Shown here one piece after another: positions 1 through 10,714 of a DNA stretch of 26,308 nt. The DNA comes from Saccoglossus kowalevskii (taxonomy: Eukaryota > Hemichordata > Enteropneusta > Harrimaniidae). The stretch is taken from positions 1 to 26,308 of the forward strand of contig NW_003156503.1 of NCBI RefSeq assembly GCF_000003605.2, read 5' to 3'. The translations under genes and the position numbers were made by a program. The notes beneath the pieces are model-generated. The model was not told the DNA's origin, did no database searches, and saw only the letters and a list, made by a program, of their open reading frames with translations. Every line of letters starts with the position of its first letter. The first letter of the stretch is position 1.

Positions 1-2
1 TG

Positions 3-711
3 ATTTTATAATGAAAAGTGAAGAGCTGTGAATGGAGTGGACGGAGAAAATACACAGTAGAGCTGATGGATTTTATAATGAAAAGTGAAGAGCTGTGAAT
101 GGAGTGGACAGAGAAAATACACAGTAGAGCTGGTGGATTTTATAATGAAAAGTGAAGAGCTGTGAATGGAGTGGACGGAGAAAATACACAGTGGAGCTGG
201 TGAATTTTATAATGAAAAGTGAAGAGCTGTGAATGGAGTGGACGGAGAAAATACACAGTAGAGCTGGTGAATTTTATAATGAAAAGTGAAGAGCTGTGAA
301 TGGAGTGGACGGAGAAAATACACAGTAGAGCTGGTGAATTTTATAATGAAAAGTGAAGAGCTGTGAATGGGGTGGAAGGAGAAAATACACAGTAGAGCTG
401 GTGAATTTTATAATGAAAAGTGAAGAGCTGTGAATGGAGTGGACGGAGAAAATACACAGTGGAGCTGGTGGATGTTGTAATGAAAAGTGAAGAGATGTGA
501 ATGGAGTGGACGGAGAAAATACACAGTGGAGCTGGTGGATTTTATAATGAAAAGTGAAGAGCTGTGAATGGAGTGGACGGAGAAAATACACAGTAGAGCT
601 GGTAAATTTTATAATGAAAAGTGAAGAGATGTGAATGGAGTGGACGGAGAAAATACACAGTAGAGCTGGTGAATTTTATAATGAAAAGTGAAGAGCTGTG
701 AATGGAGTGGA
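3..711. repeat. Block A, copy 1 (identical to 23587-24295)
   Basis: By eye comparison this 709-bp stretch is base-for-base identical to 23587-24295, an offset of 23,584 bp, exactly 352 units. It contains two otherwise rare markers: GGATGTTGTAATG near 472 (mate near 24056) and GGTAAATTTT near 601 (mate near 24185). Identity ends at 712 (A, against C at 24296). At the left, positions 1-2 already differ from the mate, so identity begins two bases inside the window. The two copies therefore lie near opposite ends of the window. Copying by unequal exchange or conversion is the natural reading; an assembly path through the repeat twice is the alternative. Confidence 0.93.
4..70. repeat. Representative 67-bp repeat unit (first complete copy)
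   Basis: This is the first complete unit, and every other copy aligns to it. The consensus has about 26 A, 21 G, 15 T and 5 C, so GC is about 39% with strong G-over-C skew on the plus strand. Recurrent variable sites by unit position are: 5 (A or G, giving TTTTATAATG or TTTTGTAATG); 20 (G to A); 22 (G to A, giving GAACTG); 23 (C to A, giving GAGATG); 26 (T to A, giving CTGAGAAT); 39-42 (CGGA, CAGA, AGGA, GGGA, rarer GGAA and AAGA); 52 (C to T, giving CATAG); 56 (A, G or T); and 60-66 (CTGGTGA, CTGGTGG, CTAGTGG, CTAGTTG, CTGATGG, TTGGTGG). This copy carries CTGATGG, which is uncommon in the array. Confidence 0.95.
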
Positions 712-941
712 AGGAGAAAATACACAGTAGAGCTGGTGAATTTTATAATGAAAAGTGAAGAGCTGTGAATGGAGTGGAAGGAGAAAATACACAGTAGAGC
801 TAGTGGATTTTGTAATGAAAAGTGAAGAGATGTGAATGGAGTGGACGGAGAAAATACACAGTAGAGCTGGTGAATTTTATAATGAAAAGTGAAGAGCTGT
901 GAATGGAGTGGACGGAGAAAATACACAGTAGAGCTGGTGAA

Positions 942-1009
942 TTTTATAATGAAAAGTGAAAGAGCTGTGAATGGAGTGGAGGGAGAAAATACACAGTGGA
1001 GTTGGTGGA
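942..1009. repeat. 68-bp length-variant unit (+1 A)
   Basis: The anchor-to-anchor distance here is 68 instead of 67. An extra A near 961 turns GTGAAGAG into GTGAAAGAG. All units from 1010 to about 2325 are therefore one base out of phase with the array start, until a compensating deletion restores register. Confidence 0.95.
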
Positions 1010-1409
1010 TTTTATAATGAAAAGTGAAGGGATGTGAATGGAGTGGAAGGAGAAAATACACAGTAGAGCTGGTGGATTTTATAATGAAAAGTGAAGAGCT
1101 GAGAATGGGGTGGACGGAGAAAATACACAGTAGAGCTGGTGAATTTTATAATGAAAAGTGAAGAGCTGTGAATGGAGTGGACGGAGAAAATACACAGTAG
1201 AGCTGGTGAATTTTATAATGAAAAGTGAAGAGCTGTGAATGGAGTGGACGGAGAAAATACACAGTAGAGCTGGTGGATTTTATAATGAAAAGTGAAGAGC
1301 TGTGAATGGAGTGGAGGGAGAAAATACACAGTAGAGCTGGTGAATTTTGTAATGAAAAGTGAAGAGCTGTGAATGGAGTGGACGGAGAAAATACACAGTA
1401 GAGCTGGTG

Positions 1410-3283
1410 GATTTTATAATGAAAAGTGAAGAGCTGTGAATGGAGTGGAGGGAGAAAATACACAGTGGAGCTGGTGGATTTTATAATGAAAAGTGAAGAG
1501 CTGTGAATGGAGTGGACGGAGAAAATACACAGTAGAGCTGGTGAATTTTGTAATGAAAAGTGAAGAGCTGTGAATGGAGTGGACAGAGAAAATACACAGT
1601 AGAGCTGGTGGATTTTATAATGAAAAGTGAAGAGCTGAGAATGGGGTGGAAGGAGAAAATACACAGTAGAGCTGGTGAATTTTATAATGAAAAGTGAAGA
1701 GCTGTGAATGGAGTGGACGGAGAAAATACACAGTAGAGCTGGTGGATTTTATAATGAAAAGTGAAAAGCTGTGAATGGAGTGGACAGAGAAAATACACAG
1801 TAGAGCTGGTGGATTTTATAATGAAAAGTGAAGAGCTGTGAATGGAGTGGAGGGAGAAAATACACAGTGGAGCTCGTGAATTTTATAATGAAAAGTGAAG
1901 AGCTGTGAATGGAGTGGACGGAGAAAATACACAGTAGAGCTGGTGGATTTTATAATGAAAAGTGAAAAGCTGTGAATGGAGTGGACAGAGAAAATACACA
2001 GTAGAGCTGGTGAATTTTGTAATGAAAAGTGAAGAGCTGTGAATGGAGTGGACGGAGAAAATACACAGTAGAGCTGGTGGATTTTATAATGAAAAGTGAA
2101 AAGCTGTGAATGGAGTGGACAGAGAAAATACACAGTAGAGCTGGTGAATTTTGTAATGAAAAGTGAAGAGCTGTGAATGGAGTGGAGGGAGAAAATACAC
2201 AGTAGAGCTGGTGAATTTTGTAATGAAAAGTGAAGAGCTGTGAATGGAGTGGAGGGAGAAAATACACAGTAGAGCTGGTGGATTTTGTAATGAAAAGTGA
2301 AAAGCTGTGAATGGAGTGGACGAAAAAATACACAGTAGAGCTGGTGAATTTTGTAATGAAAAGTGAAGAGCTGTGAATGGAGTGGACGGAGAAAATACAC
2401 AGTAGAGCTGGTGGATTTTATAATGAAAAGTGAAAAGCTGTGAATGGAGTGGACAGAGAAAATACACAGTAGAGCTGGTGAATTTTGTAATGAAAAGTGA
2501 AGAGCTGTGAATGGAGTGGACGGAGCAAATACACAGTAGAGCTGGTGAATTTTATAATGAAAAGTAAAGAGCTGTGAATGGAGTGGAAGGAGAAAATACA
2601 CAGTAGAGCTGATGGATTTTATAATGAAAAGTGAAGAGCTGTGAATGGAGTGGACAGAGAAAATACACAGTAGAGCTGGTGGATTTTATAATGAAAAGTG
2701 AAGAGATGTGAATGGGGTGGAAGGAGAAAATACACAGTAGAGCTGGTGGATTTTATAATGAAAAGTGAAGAGCTGTGAATGGAGTGGACGGAGAAAATAC
2801 ACAGTAGAGCTGGTGAATTTTATAATGAAAAGTGAAGAGCTGTGAATGGAGTGGAAGGAGAAAATACACAGTAGAGCTAGTTGATTTTGTAATGAAAAGT
2901 GAAGAACTGTGAATGGAGTGGACAGAGAAAATACACAGTAGAGCTGGTGGATTTTATAATGAAAAGTGAAGAGCTGTGAATGGAGTGGAAGGAGAAAATA
3001 CACAGTAGAGCTAGTTGATTTTGTAATGAAAAGTGAAGAGATGTGAATGGAGTGGACGGAGAAAATACACAGTAGAGCTGGTGAATTTTATAATGAAAAG
3101 TGAAGAACTGTGAATGGAGTGGACAGAGAAAATACACAGTAGAGCTGGTGAATTTTATAATGAAAACTGAAGAGATGTGAATGGAGTGGAGGGAGAAAAT
3201 ACATAGTAGAGCTGGTGAATTTTATAATGAAAAGTGAAGAGCTGTGAATGGAGTGGAAGGAGAAAATACACAGTAGAGCTAGT
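1410..3283. repeat. Block B, copy 1: about 1.87 kb matching 19097-20971
   Basis: About 28 consecutive units here match 19097-20971 at an offset of 264 units (17,688 bp, or 17,687 upstream of the 2325 deletion). The match is about 99%; I count roughly 15 to 20 differences by eye. Shared rare markers in order are CTGAGAATGGGGTGG near 1634/19322, GAGCTCGTG near 1870/19557, several AAAAGCTG units, GGAGCAAAT near 2523/20211 and CTGATGG near 2619/20297. Differences include A/T at 1802/19489 and the single-base deletion at about 2325, which only this copy has. Left of 1410 the copies differ at 1406 and 1409. At the right the match fades after 3283. Confidence 0.88.
2283..2348. repeat. 66-bp length-variant unit (-1)
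   Basis: In place of GGACGGAGAAAA or GGACAGAGAAAA this unit reads GGACGAAAAAAT, losing one base. It restores the register lost at 961. The matching unit in the distant copy (Block B, copy 2) has the normal ACAGAG form and normal length, so this deletion arose after, or was not carried by, the block duplication. Confidence 0.93.
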
Positions 3284-3522
3284 TGATTTTGTAATGAAAA
3301 GTGAAGAGATGTGAATGGAGTGGACGGAGAAAATACACAGTAGAGCTGGTGAATTTTATAATGAAAAGTGAAGAACTGTGAATGGAGTGGACAGAGAAAA
3401 TACACAGTAGAGCTGGTGAATTTTATAATGAAAACTGAAGAGATGTGAATGGAGTGGAGGGAGAAAATACATAGTAGAGCTGGTGAATTTTATAATGAAA
3501 AGTGAAGAGCTGTGAATGGAGT
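2950..3522. repeat. Four-unit (268-bp) higher-order repeat, two copies
   Basis: The marker CTAGTTGATTTTG occurs at 3011 and 3279, and the rare TGAAAACTGAAG at 3161 and 3429; both pairs are 268 bp (four units) apart. Between them the order of variants is the same: GAGATG/CGGAG, GAACTG/CAGAG, AAAACTG with GGGAG and CATAG, then GAGCTG. Identity breaks at about 3522, where the second copy has GGACGG against GGAAGG. TGAAAACTGAAG is not seen elsewhere in the window. Confidence 0.85.
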
Positions 3523-4946
3523 GGACGGAGAAAATACACAGTAGAGCTGGTGGATTTTATAATGAAAAGTGAAGAGATGTGAATGGAGTGGACAGAGAAA
3601 ATACACAGTAGAGCTGGTGGATTTTATAATGAAAAGTGAAGAGCTGTGAATGGAGTGGAAGGAGAAAATACACAGTAGAGCTGGTGGATTTTATAATGAA
3701 AAGTGAAGAGATGTGAATGGAGTGGACAGAGAAAATACACAGTAGAGCTGGTGGATTTTATAATGAAAAGTGAAGAGCTGTGAATGGAGTGGAGGGAGAA
3801 AATACACAGTAGAGCTGGTGGATTTTATAATGAAAAGTGAAGAGCTGTGAATGGAGTGGAAGGAGAAAATACACAGTAGAGCTGGTGGATTTTATAATGA
3901 AAAGTGAAGAGCTGTGAATGCAGTGGAGGGAGAAAATACACAGTAGAGCTGGTGGATTTTATAATGAAAAGTGAAGAGCTGTGAATGGAGTGGAAGGAGA
4001 AAATACACAGTAGAGCTAGTGGATTTTATAATGAAAAGTGAAGAGATGTGAATGGAGTGGAGGGAGAAAATACACAGTAGAGCTGGTGGATTTTATAATG
4101 AAAAGTGAAGAGCTGTGAATGGAGTGGAGGAAGAAAATACACAGTAGAGCTGGTGGATTTTGTAATGAAAAGTGAAGAGATGTGAATGGAGTGGACGGAG
4201 AAAATACACAGTAGAGCTGGTGAATTTTATAATGAAAAGTGAAGAACTGTGAATGGAGTGGACAGAGAAAATACACAGTAGAGCTGGTGAATTTTATAAT
4301 GAAAAGTGAAGAGCTGTGAATGCAGTGGAGGGAGAAAATACACAGTAGAGCTGGTGAATTTTGTAATGAAAAGTGAAGAGATGTGAATGGAGTGGACAGA
4401 GAAAATACACAGTAGAGCTGGTGGATTTTATAATGAAAAGTGAAGAGCTGTGAATGGAGTGGAAGGAGAAAATACACAGTAGAGCTGGTGGATTTTATAA
4501 TGAAAAGTGAAGAGCTGTGAATGCAGTGGAGGGAGAAAATACACAGTAGAGCTGGTGAATTTTGTAATGAAAAGTGAAGAGCTGAGAATGGAGTGGACGG
4601 AGAAAATACACAGTAGAGCTGGTGGATTTTATAATGAAAAGTGAAGAGATGTGAATGGAGTGGAGGGAGAAAATACACAGTAGAGCTGGTGGATTTTATA
4701 ATGAAAAGTGAAGAGCTGTGAATGGAGTGGAGGAAGAAAATACACAGTAGAGCTAGTGGATTTTGTAATGAAAAGTGAAGAGATGTGAATGGAGTGGACG
4801 GAGAAAATACACAGTAGAGCTGGTGAATTTTATAATGAAAAGTGAAGAACTGTGAATGGAGTGGACAGAGAAAATACACAGTAGAGCTGGTGAATTTTAT
4901 AATGAAAAGTGAAGAGATGTGAATGGAGTGGAGGGAGAAAATACAT

Positions 4947-5553
4947 AGTAGAGCTGGTGAATTTTATAATGAAAAGTGAAGAGCTGTGAATGGAGTGGAA
5001 GGAGAAAATACACAGTAGAGCTAGTTGATTTTATAATGAAAAGTGAAGAGCTGTGAATGGAGTGGAGGGAGAAAATACACAGTAGAGCTGGTGAATTTTG
5101 GAATGAAAAGTGAAGAGCTGTGAATGGAGTGGACGGAGAAAATACACAGTAGAGCTGGTGGATTTTATAATGAAAAGTGAAAAGCTGTGAATGGAGTGGA
5201 CAGAGAAAATACACAGTAGAGCTGGTGAATTTTGTAATGAAAAGTGAAGAGCTGAGAATGGAGTGGAGGGAGAAAATACACAGTAGAGCTGGTGGATTTT
5301 ATAATGAAAAGTGAAGAGCTGTGAATGGAGTGGAAGGAGAAAATACACAGTAGAGCTGGTGGATTTTATAATGAAAAGTGAAGAGCTGTGAATGGAGTGG
5401 AGGGAGAAAATACATAGTAGAGCTGGTGAATTTTATAATGAAAAGTGAAGAGCTGTGAATGGAGTGGAAGGAGAAAATACACAGTAGAGCTGGTGAATTT
5501 TATAATGAAAAGTGAAGAGATGTGAATGGAGTGGAAGGAGAAAATACACAGTA
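4947..5553. repeat. Block D, copy 1 (identical to 10107-10713)
   Basis: By eye, 607 bp are identical to 10107-10713. The offset of 5,160 bp is 77 units plus the one base added near 8155. The diagnostic marker TTTTGGAATG at about 5097 has its only other occurrence at about 10257. Identity ends at 5554, where this copy has the consensus GTAGAGC and the mate has the unique GTATAGC; at the left it ends at 4946 (CATAG here, CACAG in the mate). Confidence 0.92.
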
Positions 5554-5563
5554 GAGCTGGTGA

Positions 5564-6071
5564 ATTTTATAATGAAAAGTGAAGAGATGTGAATGGAGTG
5601 GACAGAGAAAATACACAGTAGAGCTGGTGGATTTTATAATGAAAAGTGAAGAGCTGTGAATGGAGTGGAAGGAGAAAATACACAGTAGAGCTGGTGGATT
5701 TTATAATGAAAAGTGAAGAGCTGTGAATGGAGTGGAAAGAGAAAATACACAGTAGAGCTGGTGAATTTTGTAATGAAAAGTGAAGAGCTGAGAATGGAGT
5801 GGACGGAGAAAATACACAGTAGAGCTAGTGGATTTTATAATGAAAAGTGAAGAGATGTGAATGGAGTGGAGGGAGAAAATACACAGTAGAGCTGGTGGAT
5901 TTTATAATGAAAAGTGAAGAGCTGTGAATGGAGTGGAGGAAGAAAATACACAGTAGAGCTAGTGGATTTTGTAATGAAAAGTGAAGAGATGTGAATGGAG
6001 TGGACGGAGAAAATACACAGTAGAGCTGGTGAATTTTATAATGAAAAGTGAAGAACTGTGAATGGAGTGGA
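5564..6071. repeat. Block E, copy 1 (identical to 17088-17595)
   Basis: By eye, 508 bp are identical to 17088-17595, at an offset of 11,524 bp (172 units). The rare allele GTGGAAAGAG at about 5732 has its mate at 17256, the only two I found. The block also holds the GGAGGAAGAAAA unit near 5935. Mismatches bounding the match are 5563 (A, against G) and 6072 (C, against A). Confidence 0.92.
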
Positions 6072-7201
6072 CAGAGAAAATACACAGTAGAGCTGGTGAA
6101 TTTTATAATGAAAAGTGAAGAGATGTGAATGGAGTGGAGGGAGAAAATACATAGTAGAGCTGGTGAATTTTATAATGAAAAGTGAAGAGCTGTGAATGGA
6201 GTGGAAGGAGAAAATACACAGTAGAGCTGGTGAATTTTGTAATGAAAAGTGAAGAGATGTGAATGGAGTGGACGGAGAAAATACACAGTAGAGCTGGTGA
6301 ATTTTATAATGAAAAGTGAAGAGCTGTGAATGGAGTGGACGGAGAAAATACACAGTAGAGCTGGTGAATTTTATAATGAAAAGTGAAGAGCTGTGAATGG
6401 AGTGGAAGGAGAAAATACACAGTAGAGCTAGTGGATTTTGTAATGAAAAGTGAAGAGATGTGAATGGAGTGGACGGAGAAAATACACAGTAGAGCTGGTG
6501 AATTTTATAATGAAAAGTGAAGAGCTGTGAATGGAGTGGACGGAGAAAATACACAGTAGAGCTGGTGAATTTTATAATGAAAAGTGAAGAGCTGTGAATG
6601 GAGTGGAGGGAGAAAATACACAGTGGAGTTGGTGGATTTTATAATGAAAAGTGAAGGGATGTGAATGGAGTGGACGGAGAAAATACACAGTAGAGCTGGT
6701 GAATTTTATAATGAAAAGTGAAGAGCTGTGAATGGAGTGGACGGAGAAAATACACAGTAGAGCTGGTGAATTTTATAATGAAAAGTGAAGAGCTGTGAAT
6801 GGAGTGGAGGGAGAAAATACACAGTGGAGTTGGTGGATTTTATAATGAAAAGTGAAGAGCTGTGAATGGAGTGGACGGAGAAAATACACAGTAGAGCTGG
6901 TGAATTTTATAATGAAAAGTGAAGAGCTGTGAATGGAGTGGACGGAGAAAATACACAGTAGAGCTGGTGAATTTTGTAATGAAAAGTGAAGAGATGTGAA
7001 TGGAGTGGACGGAGAAAATACACAGTAGAGCTGGTGAATTTTGTAATGAAAAGTGAAGAGCTGTGAATGGAGTGGACGGAGAAAATACACAGTAGAGCTG
7101 GTGAATTTTATAATGAAAAGTGAAGAGATGTGAATGGAGTGGACGGAGAAAATACACAGTTGAGCTGGTGAATTTTATAATGAAAAGTGAAGAGCTGTGA
7201 A

Positions 7202-7913
7202 TGGAGTGGACGGAGAAAATACACAGTAGAGCTGGTGAATTTTATAATGAAAAGTGAAGAGCTGTGAATGGAGTGGACGGAGAAAATACACAGTAGAGCT
7301 GGTGAATTTTATAATGAAAAGTGAAGAGCTGTGAATGGAGTGGAGGGAGAAAATACACAGTGGAGTTGGTGGATTTTATAATGAAAAGTGAAGGGATGTG
7401 AATGGAGTGGACGGAGAAAATACACAGTAGAGCTGGTGAATTTTATAATGAAAAGTGAAGAGCTGTGAATGGAGTGGACGGAGAAAATACACAGTAGAGC
7501 TGGTGAATTTTGTAATGAAAAGCGAAGAGCTGTGAATGGAGTGGACGGAGAAAATACACAGTGGAGCTGGTGAATTTTATAATGAAAAGTGAAGAGATGT
7601 GAATGGAGTGGACGGAGAAAATACACAGTAGAGCTGGTGAATTTTATAATGAAAAGTGAAGAGCTGTGAATGGAGTGGACGGAGAAAATACACAGTAGAG
7701 CTGGTGAATTTTATAATGAAAAGTGAAGAGCTGTGAATGGAGTGGAGGGAGAAAATACACAGTGGAGTTGGTGGATTTTATAATGAAAAGTGAAGGGATG
7801 TGAATGGAGTGGACGGAGAAAATACACAGTAGAGCTGGTGAATTTTATAATGAAAAGTGAAGAGCTGTGAATGGAGTGGACGGAGAAAATACACAGTAGA
7901 GCTGGTGAATTTT
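7202..7913. repeat. Six-unit (402-bp) higher-order repeat
   Basis: About 310 bp (7202-7511) recur at 7604-7913, 402 bp or six units away. The most distinctive part is a unit ending GTGGAGTTGG followed by one with AAGGGATG, near 7366-7395 and again near 7768-7797. The same GAGTTGG plus AAGGGATG pair also occurs near 990-1030, 6625-6660, 16340-16375, 17950-17980 (as AAGGGTTG) and 24583-24614, so it travels as a linked two-unit haplotype. Confidence 0.88.
7395..7913. repeat. Block I, copy 1 (identical to 24212-24730)
   Basis: By eye, 519 bp are identical to 24212-24730, at an offset of 16,817 bp (251 units). It includes the unit with AAAAGCGAAGAGC near 7518 (mate near 24335) and the GAGTTGG/AAGGGATG pair. 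The bounding mismatches are 7394 (G, against A at 24211) and 7914 (A, against G at 24731). Confidence 0.9.
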
Positions 7914-8110
7914 ATAATGAAAAGTGAAGAGCTGAGAATGGAGTGGAGGGAGAAAATACACAGTAGAGCTGGTGGATTTTATAATGAAAAGTGAAGAGCT
8001 GTGAATGGAGTGGAAGGAGAAAATACACAGTAGAGCTGGTGGATTTTATAATGAAAAGTGAAGAGCTGTGAATGGAGTGGAGGGAGAAAATACATAGTAG
8101 AGCTGGTGAA

Positions 8111-8178
8111 TTTTATAATGAAAAGTGAAGAGCTGTGAATGGAGTGGAAGGAGAAAAATACACAGTAGAGCTAGTTGA
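8111..8178. repeat. 68-bp length-variant unit (+1 A)
   Basis: The A run after GGAGG is five instead of four (GGAGAAAAATAC), giving a 68-bp unit. The phase is shifted by one base from here to 12,942. The Block F mate at 11,183-11,250 has the normal run of four, so the slippage event is private to this copy. Confidence 0.95.
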
Positions 8179-8685
8179 TTTTGTAATGAAAAGTGAAGAA
8201 CTGTGAATGGAGTGGACAGAGAAAATACACAGTAGAGCTGGTGAATTTTATAATGAAAAGTGAAGAGCTGTGAATGGAGTGGAAGGAGAAAATACACAGT
8301 AGAGCTAGTTGATTTTGTAATGAAAAGTGAAGAACTGTGAATGGAGTGGACAGAGAAAATACACAGTAGAGCTGGTGGATTTTATAATGAAAAGTGAAGA
8401 GCTGTGAATGGAGTGGAAGGAGAAAATACACAGTAGAGCTAGTTGATTTTGTAATGAAAAGTGAAGAGATGTGAATGGAGTGGACGGAGAAAATACACAG
8501 TAGAGCTGGTGAATTTTATAATGAAAAGTGAAGAACTGTGAATGGAGTGGACAGAGAAAATACACAGTAGAGCTGGTGAATTTTATAATGAAAAGTGAAG
8601 AGATGTGAATGGAGTGGAAGGAGAAAATACACAGTGGAGCTGGTGGATTTTATAATGAAAAGTGAAGAGCTGTGAATGGAGTGGA
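8155..8685. repeat. Block F, copy 1 (identical to 11237-11767), with two-unit sub-period
   Basis: By eye, 531 bp are identical to 11237-11767, at an offset of 3,082 bp (46 units). Inside it CTAGTTGATTTTG recurs at 8171, 8305 and 8439, every 134 bp, so a two-unit higher-order repeat is embedded. The same pattern returns at 8841 and 8975, 536 bp (eight units) after 8305 and 8439. Beyond 8685 the two copies stay alignable only after a one-unit shift (offset 3,149 bp). Confidence 0.9.
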
Positions 8686-9340
8686 AGGAGAAAATATACA
8701 GTGGAGCTGGTGGATTTTATAATGAAAAGTGAAGAGCTGTGAATGGAGTGGACGGAGAAAATACACAGTAGAGCTGGTGAATTTTATAATGAAAAGTGAA
8801 GAGCTGTGAATGGAGTGGAAGGAGAAAATACACAGTAGAGCTAGTTGATTTTGTAATGAAAAGTGAAGAACTGTGAATGGAGTGGACAGAGAAAATACAC
8901 AGTAGAGCTGGTGGATTTTATAATGAAAAGTGAAGAGCTGTGAATGGAGTGGAAGGAGAAAATACACAGTAGAGCTAGTTGATTTTGTAATGAAAAGTGA
9001 AGAGATGTGAATGGAGTGGACGGAGAAAATACACAGTAGAGCTGGTGAATTTTATAATGAAAAGTGAAGAACTGTGAATGGAGTGGACAGAGAAAATACA
9101 CAGTAGAGCTGGTGAATTTTATAATGAAAAGTGAAGAGATGTGAATGGAGTGGAGGGAGAAAATACATAGTAGAGCTGGTGAATTTTATAATGAAAAGTG
9201 AAGAGCTGTGAATGGAGTGGAAGGAGAAAATACACAGTAGAGCTAGTGGATTTTGTAATGAAAAGTGAAGAGATGTGAATGGAGTGGACAGAGAAAATAC
9301 ACAGTAGAGCTGGTGAATTTTATAATGAAAAGTGAAGAGA

Positions 9341-9971
9341 TGTGAATGGAGTGGAAGGAGAAAATACACAGTAGAGCTGGTGGATTTTATAATGAAAAGT
9401 GAAGAGATGTGAATGGAGTGGACAGAGAAAATACACAGTAGAGCAGGTGGATTTTATAATGAAAAGTGAAGAGCTGTGAATGGAGTGGAAGGAGAAAATA
9501 CACAGTAGAGCTGGTGGATTTTATAATGAAAAGTGAAGAGCTGTGAATGCAGTGGAGGGAGAAAATACACAGTAGAGCTGGTGAATTTTGTAATGAAAAG
9601 TGAAGAGCTGAGAATGGAGTGGACGGAGAAAATACACAGTAGAGCTGGTGGATTTTATAATGAAAAGTGAAGAGATGTGAATGGAGTGGAGGGAGAAAAT
9701 ACACAGTAGAGCTGGTGGATTTTATAATGAAAAGTGAAGAGCTGTGAATGGAGTGGAGGAAGAAAATACACAGTAGAGCTAGTGGATTTTGTAATGAAAA
9801 GTGAAGAGATGTGAATGGAGTGGACGGAGAAAATACACAGTAGAGCTGGTGAATTTTATAATGAAAAGTGAAGAACTGTGAATGGAGTGGACAGAGAAAA
9901 TACACAGTAGAGCTGGTGAATTTTATAATGAAAAGTGAAGAGATGTGAATGGAGTGGAGGGAGAAAATACA
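9341..9971. repeat. Block C, copy 1 (identical to 13359-13989)
   Basis: By eye, 631 bp are identical to 13359-13989. The offset of 4,018 bp is 60 units minus the two bases deleted near 12,942-12,962. The marker GAGCAGGTGG at 9441 occurs only here and at 13459. The block also holds ATGCAGTGG (9547) and GGAGGAAG (near 9758). Bounding mismatches are 9340 (A, against C) and 9972 (T, against C). Confidence 0.93.
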
Positions 9972-10106
9972 TAGTAGAGCTGGTGAATTTTATAATGAAA
10001 AGTGAAGAGCTGTGAATGGAGTGGAAGGAGAAAATACACAGTAGAGCTAGTGGATTTTGTAATGAAAAGTGAAGAGATGTGAATGGAGTGGACGGAGAAA
10101 ATACAC

Positions 10107-10713
10107 AGTAGAGCTGGTGAATTTTATAATGAAAAGTGAAGAGCTGTGAATGGAGTGGAAGGAGAAAATACACAGTAGAGCTAGTTGATTTTATAATGAA
10201 AAGTGAAGAGCTGTGAATGGAGTGGAGGGAGAAAATACACAGTAGAGCTGGTGAATTTTGGAATGAAAAGTGAAGAGCTGTGAATGGAGTGGACGGAGAA
10301 AATACACAGTAGAGCTGGTGGATTTTATAATGAAAAGTGAAAAGCTGTGAATGGAGTGGACAGAGAAAATACACAGTAGAGCTGGTGAATTTTGTAATGA
10401 AAAGTGAAGAGCTGAGAATGGAGTGGAGGGAGAAAATACACAGTAGAGCTGGTGGATTTTATAATGAAAAGTGAAGAGCTGTGAATGGAGTGGAAGGAGA
10501 AAATACACAGTAGAGCTGGTGGATTTTATAATGAAAAGTGAAGAGCTGTGAATGGAGTGGAGGGAGAAAATACATAGTAGAGCTGGTGAATTTTATAATG
10601 AAAAGTGAAGAGCTGTGAATGGAGTGGAAGGAGAAAATACACAGTAGAGCTGGTGAATTTTATAATGAAAAGTGAAGAGATGTGAATGGAGTGGAAGGAG
10701 AAAATACACAGTA
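10107..10713. repeat. Block D, copy 2 (identical to 4947-5553)
   Basis: This is the mate of Block D, carrying TTTTGGAATG at about 10257, an AAAAGCTG/CAGAG unit and a CTGAGAAT/GGGAG unit in the same order. It is followed directly, after the private base T at 10714, by Block G (10715-11191), itself duplicated elsewhere. The junction between two separately duplicated blocks thus falls within a single unit. Confidence 0.92.
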
Positions 10714-10714
10714 T

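Noticed and set aside
942-1009. Interferon-response-like element GAAAAGTGAAAGAG created by the extra A near 961
   Set aside because: The likeness is to a loose, A-rich motif and is incomplete; one such unit among 393 in a purine-rich satellite is expected by chance.
1868-1876. GAGCTCG variants near 1870, 19557, 23244 and 23376 as a regulatory palindrome
   Set aside because: They are a single G-to-C change in the common GAGCTGG junction, shared through block copying (the first two) and not linked to any other feature.
4016-4879. Minus-strand open frame of 287 codons, and many similar frames of 79-261 codons along the whole window
   Set aside because: The unit is 67 bp, so one repeat shifts the frame by one and the same DNA is read in all three minus frames, giving an artificial 67-residue period. 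The usual start codon is GTG, present in nearly every unit. Frames end where a TTTTATAATG unit presents TAA in phase, or where CTAG variants present TAG, and are longer only where the G allele gives CAA. That fully explains their lengths. Indels are not in threes and there is no promoter, intron or codon-bias signal.
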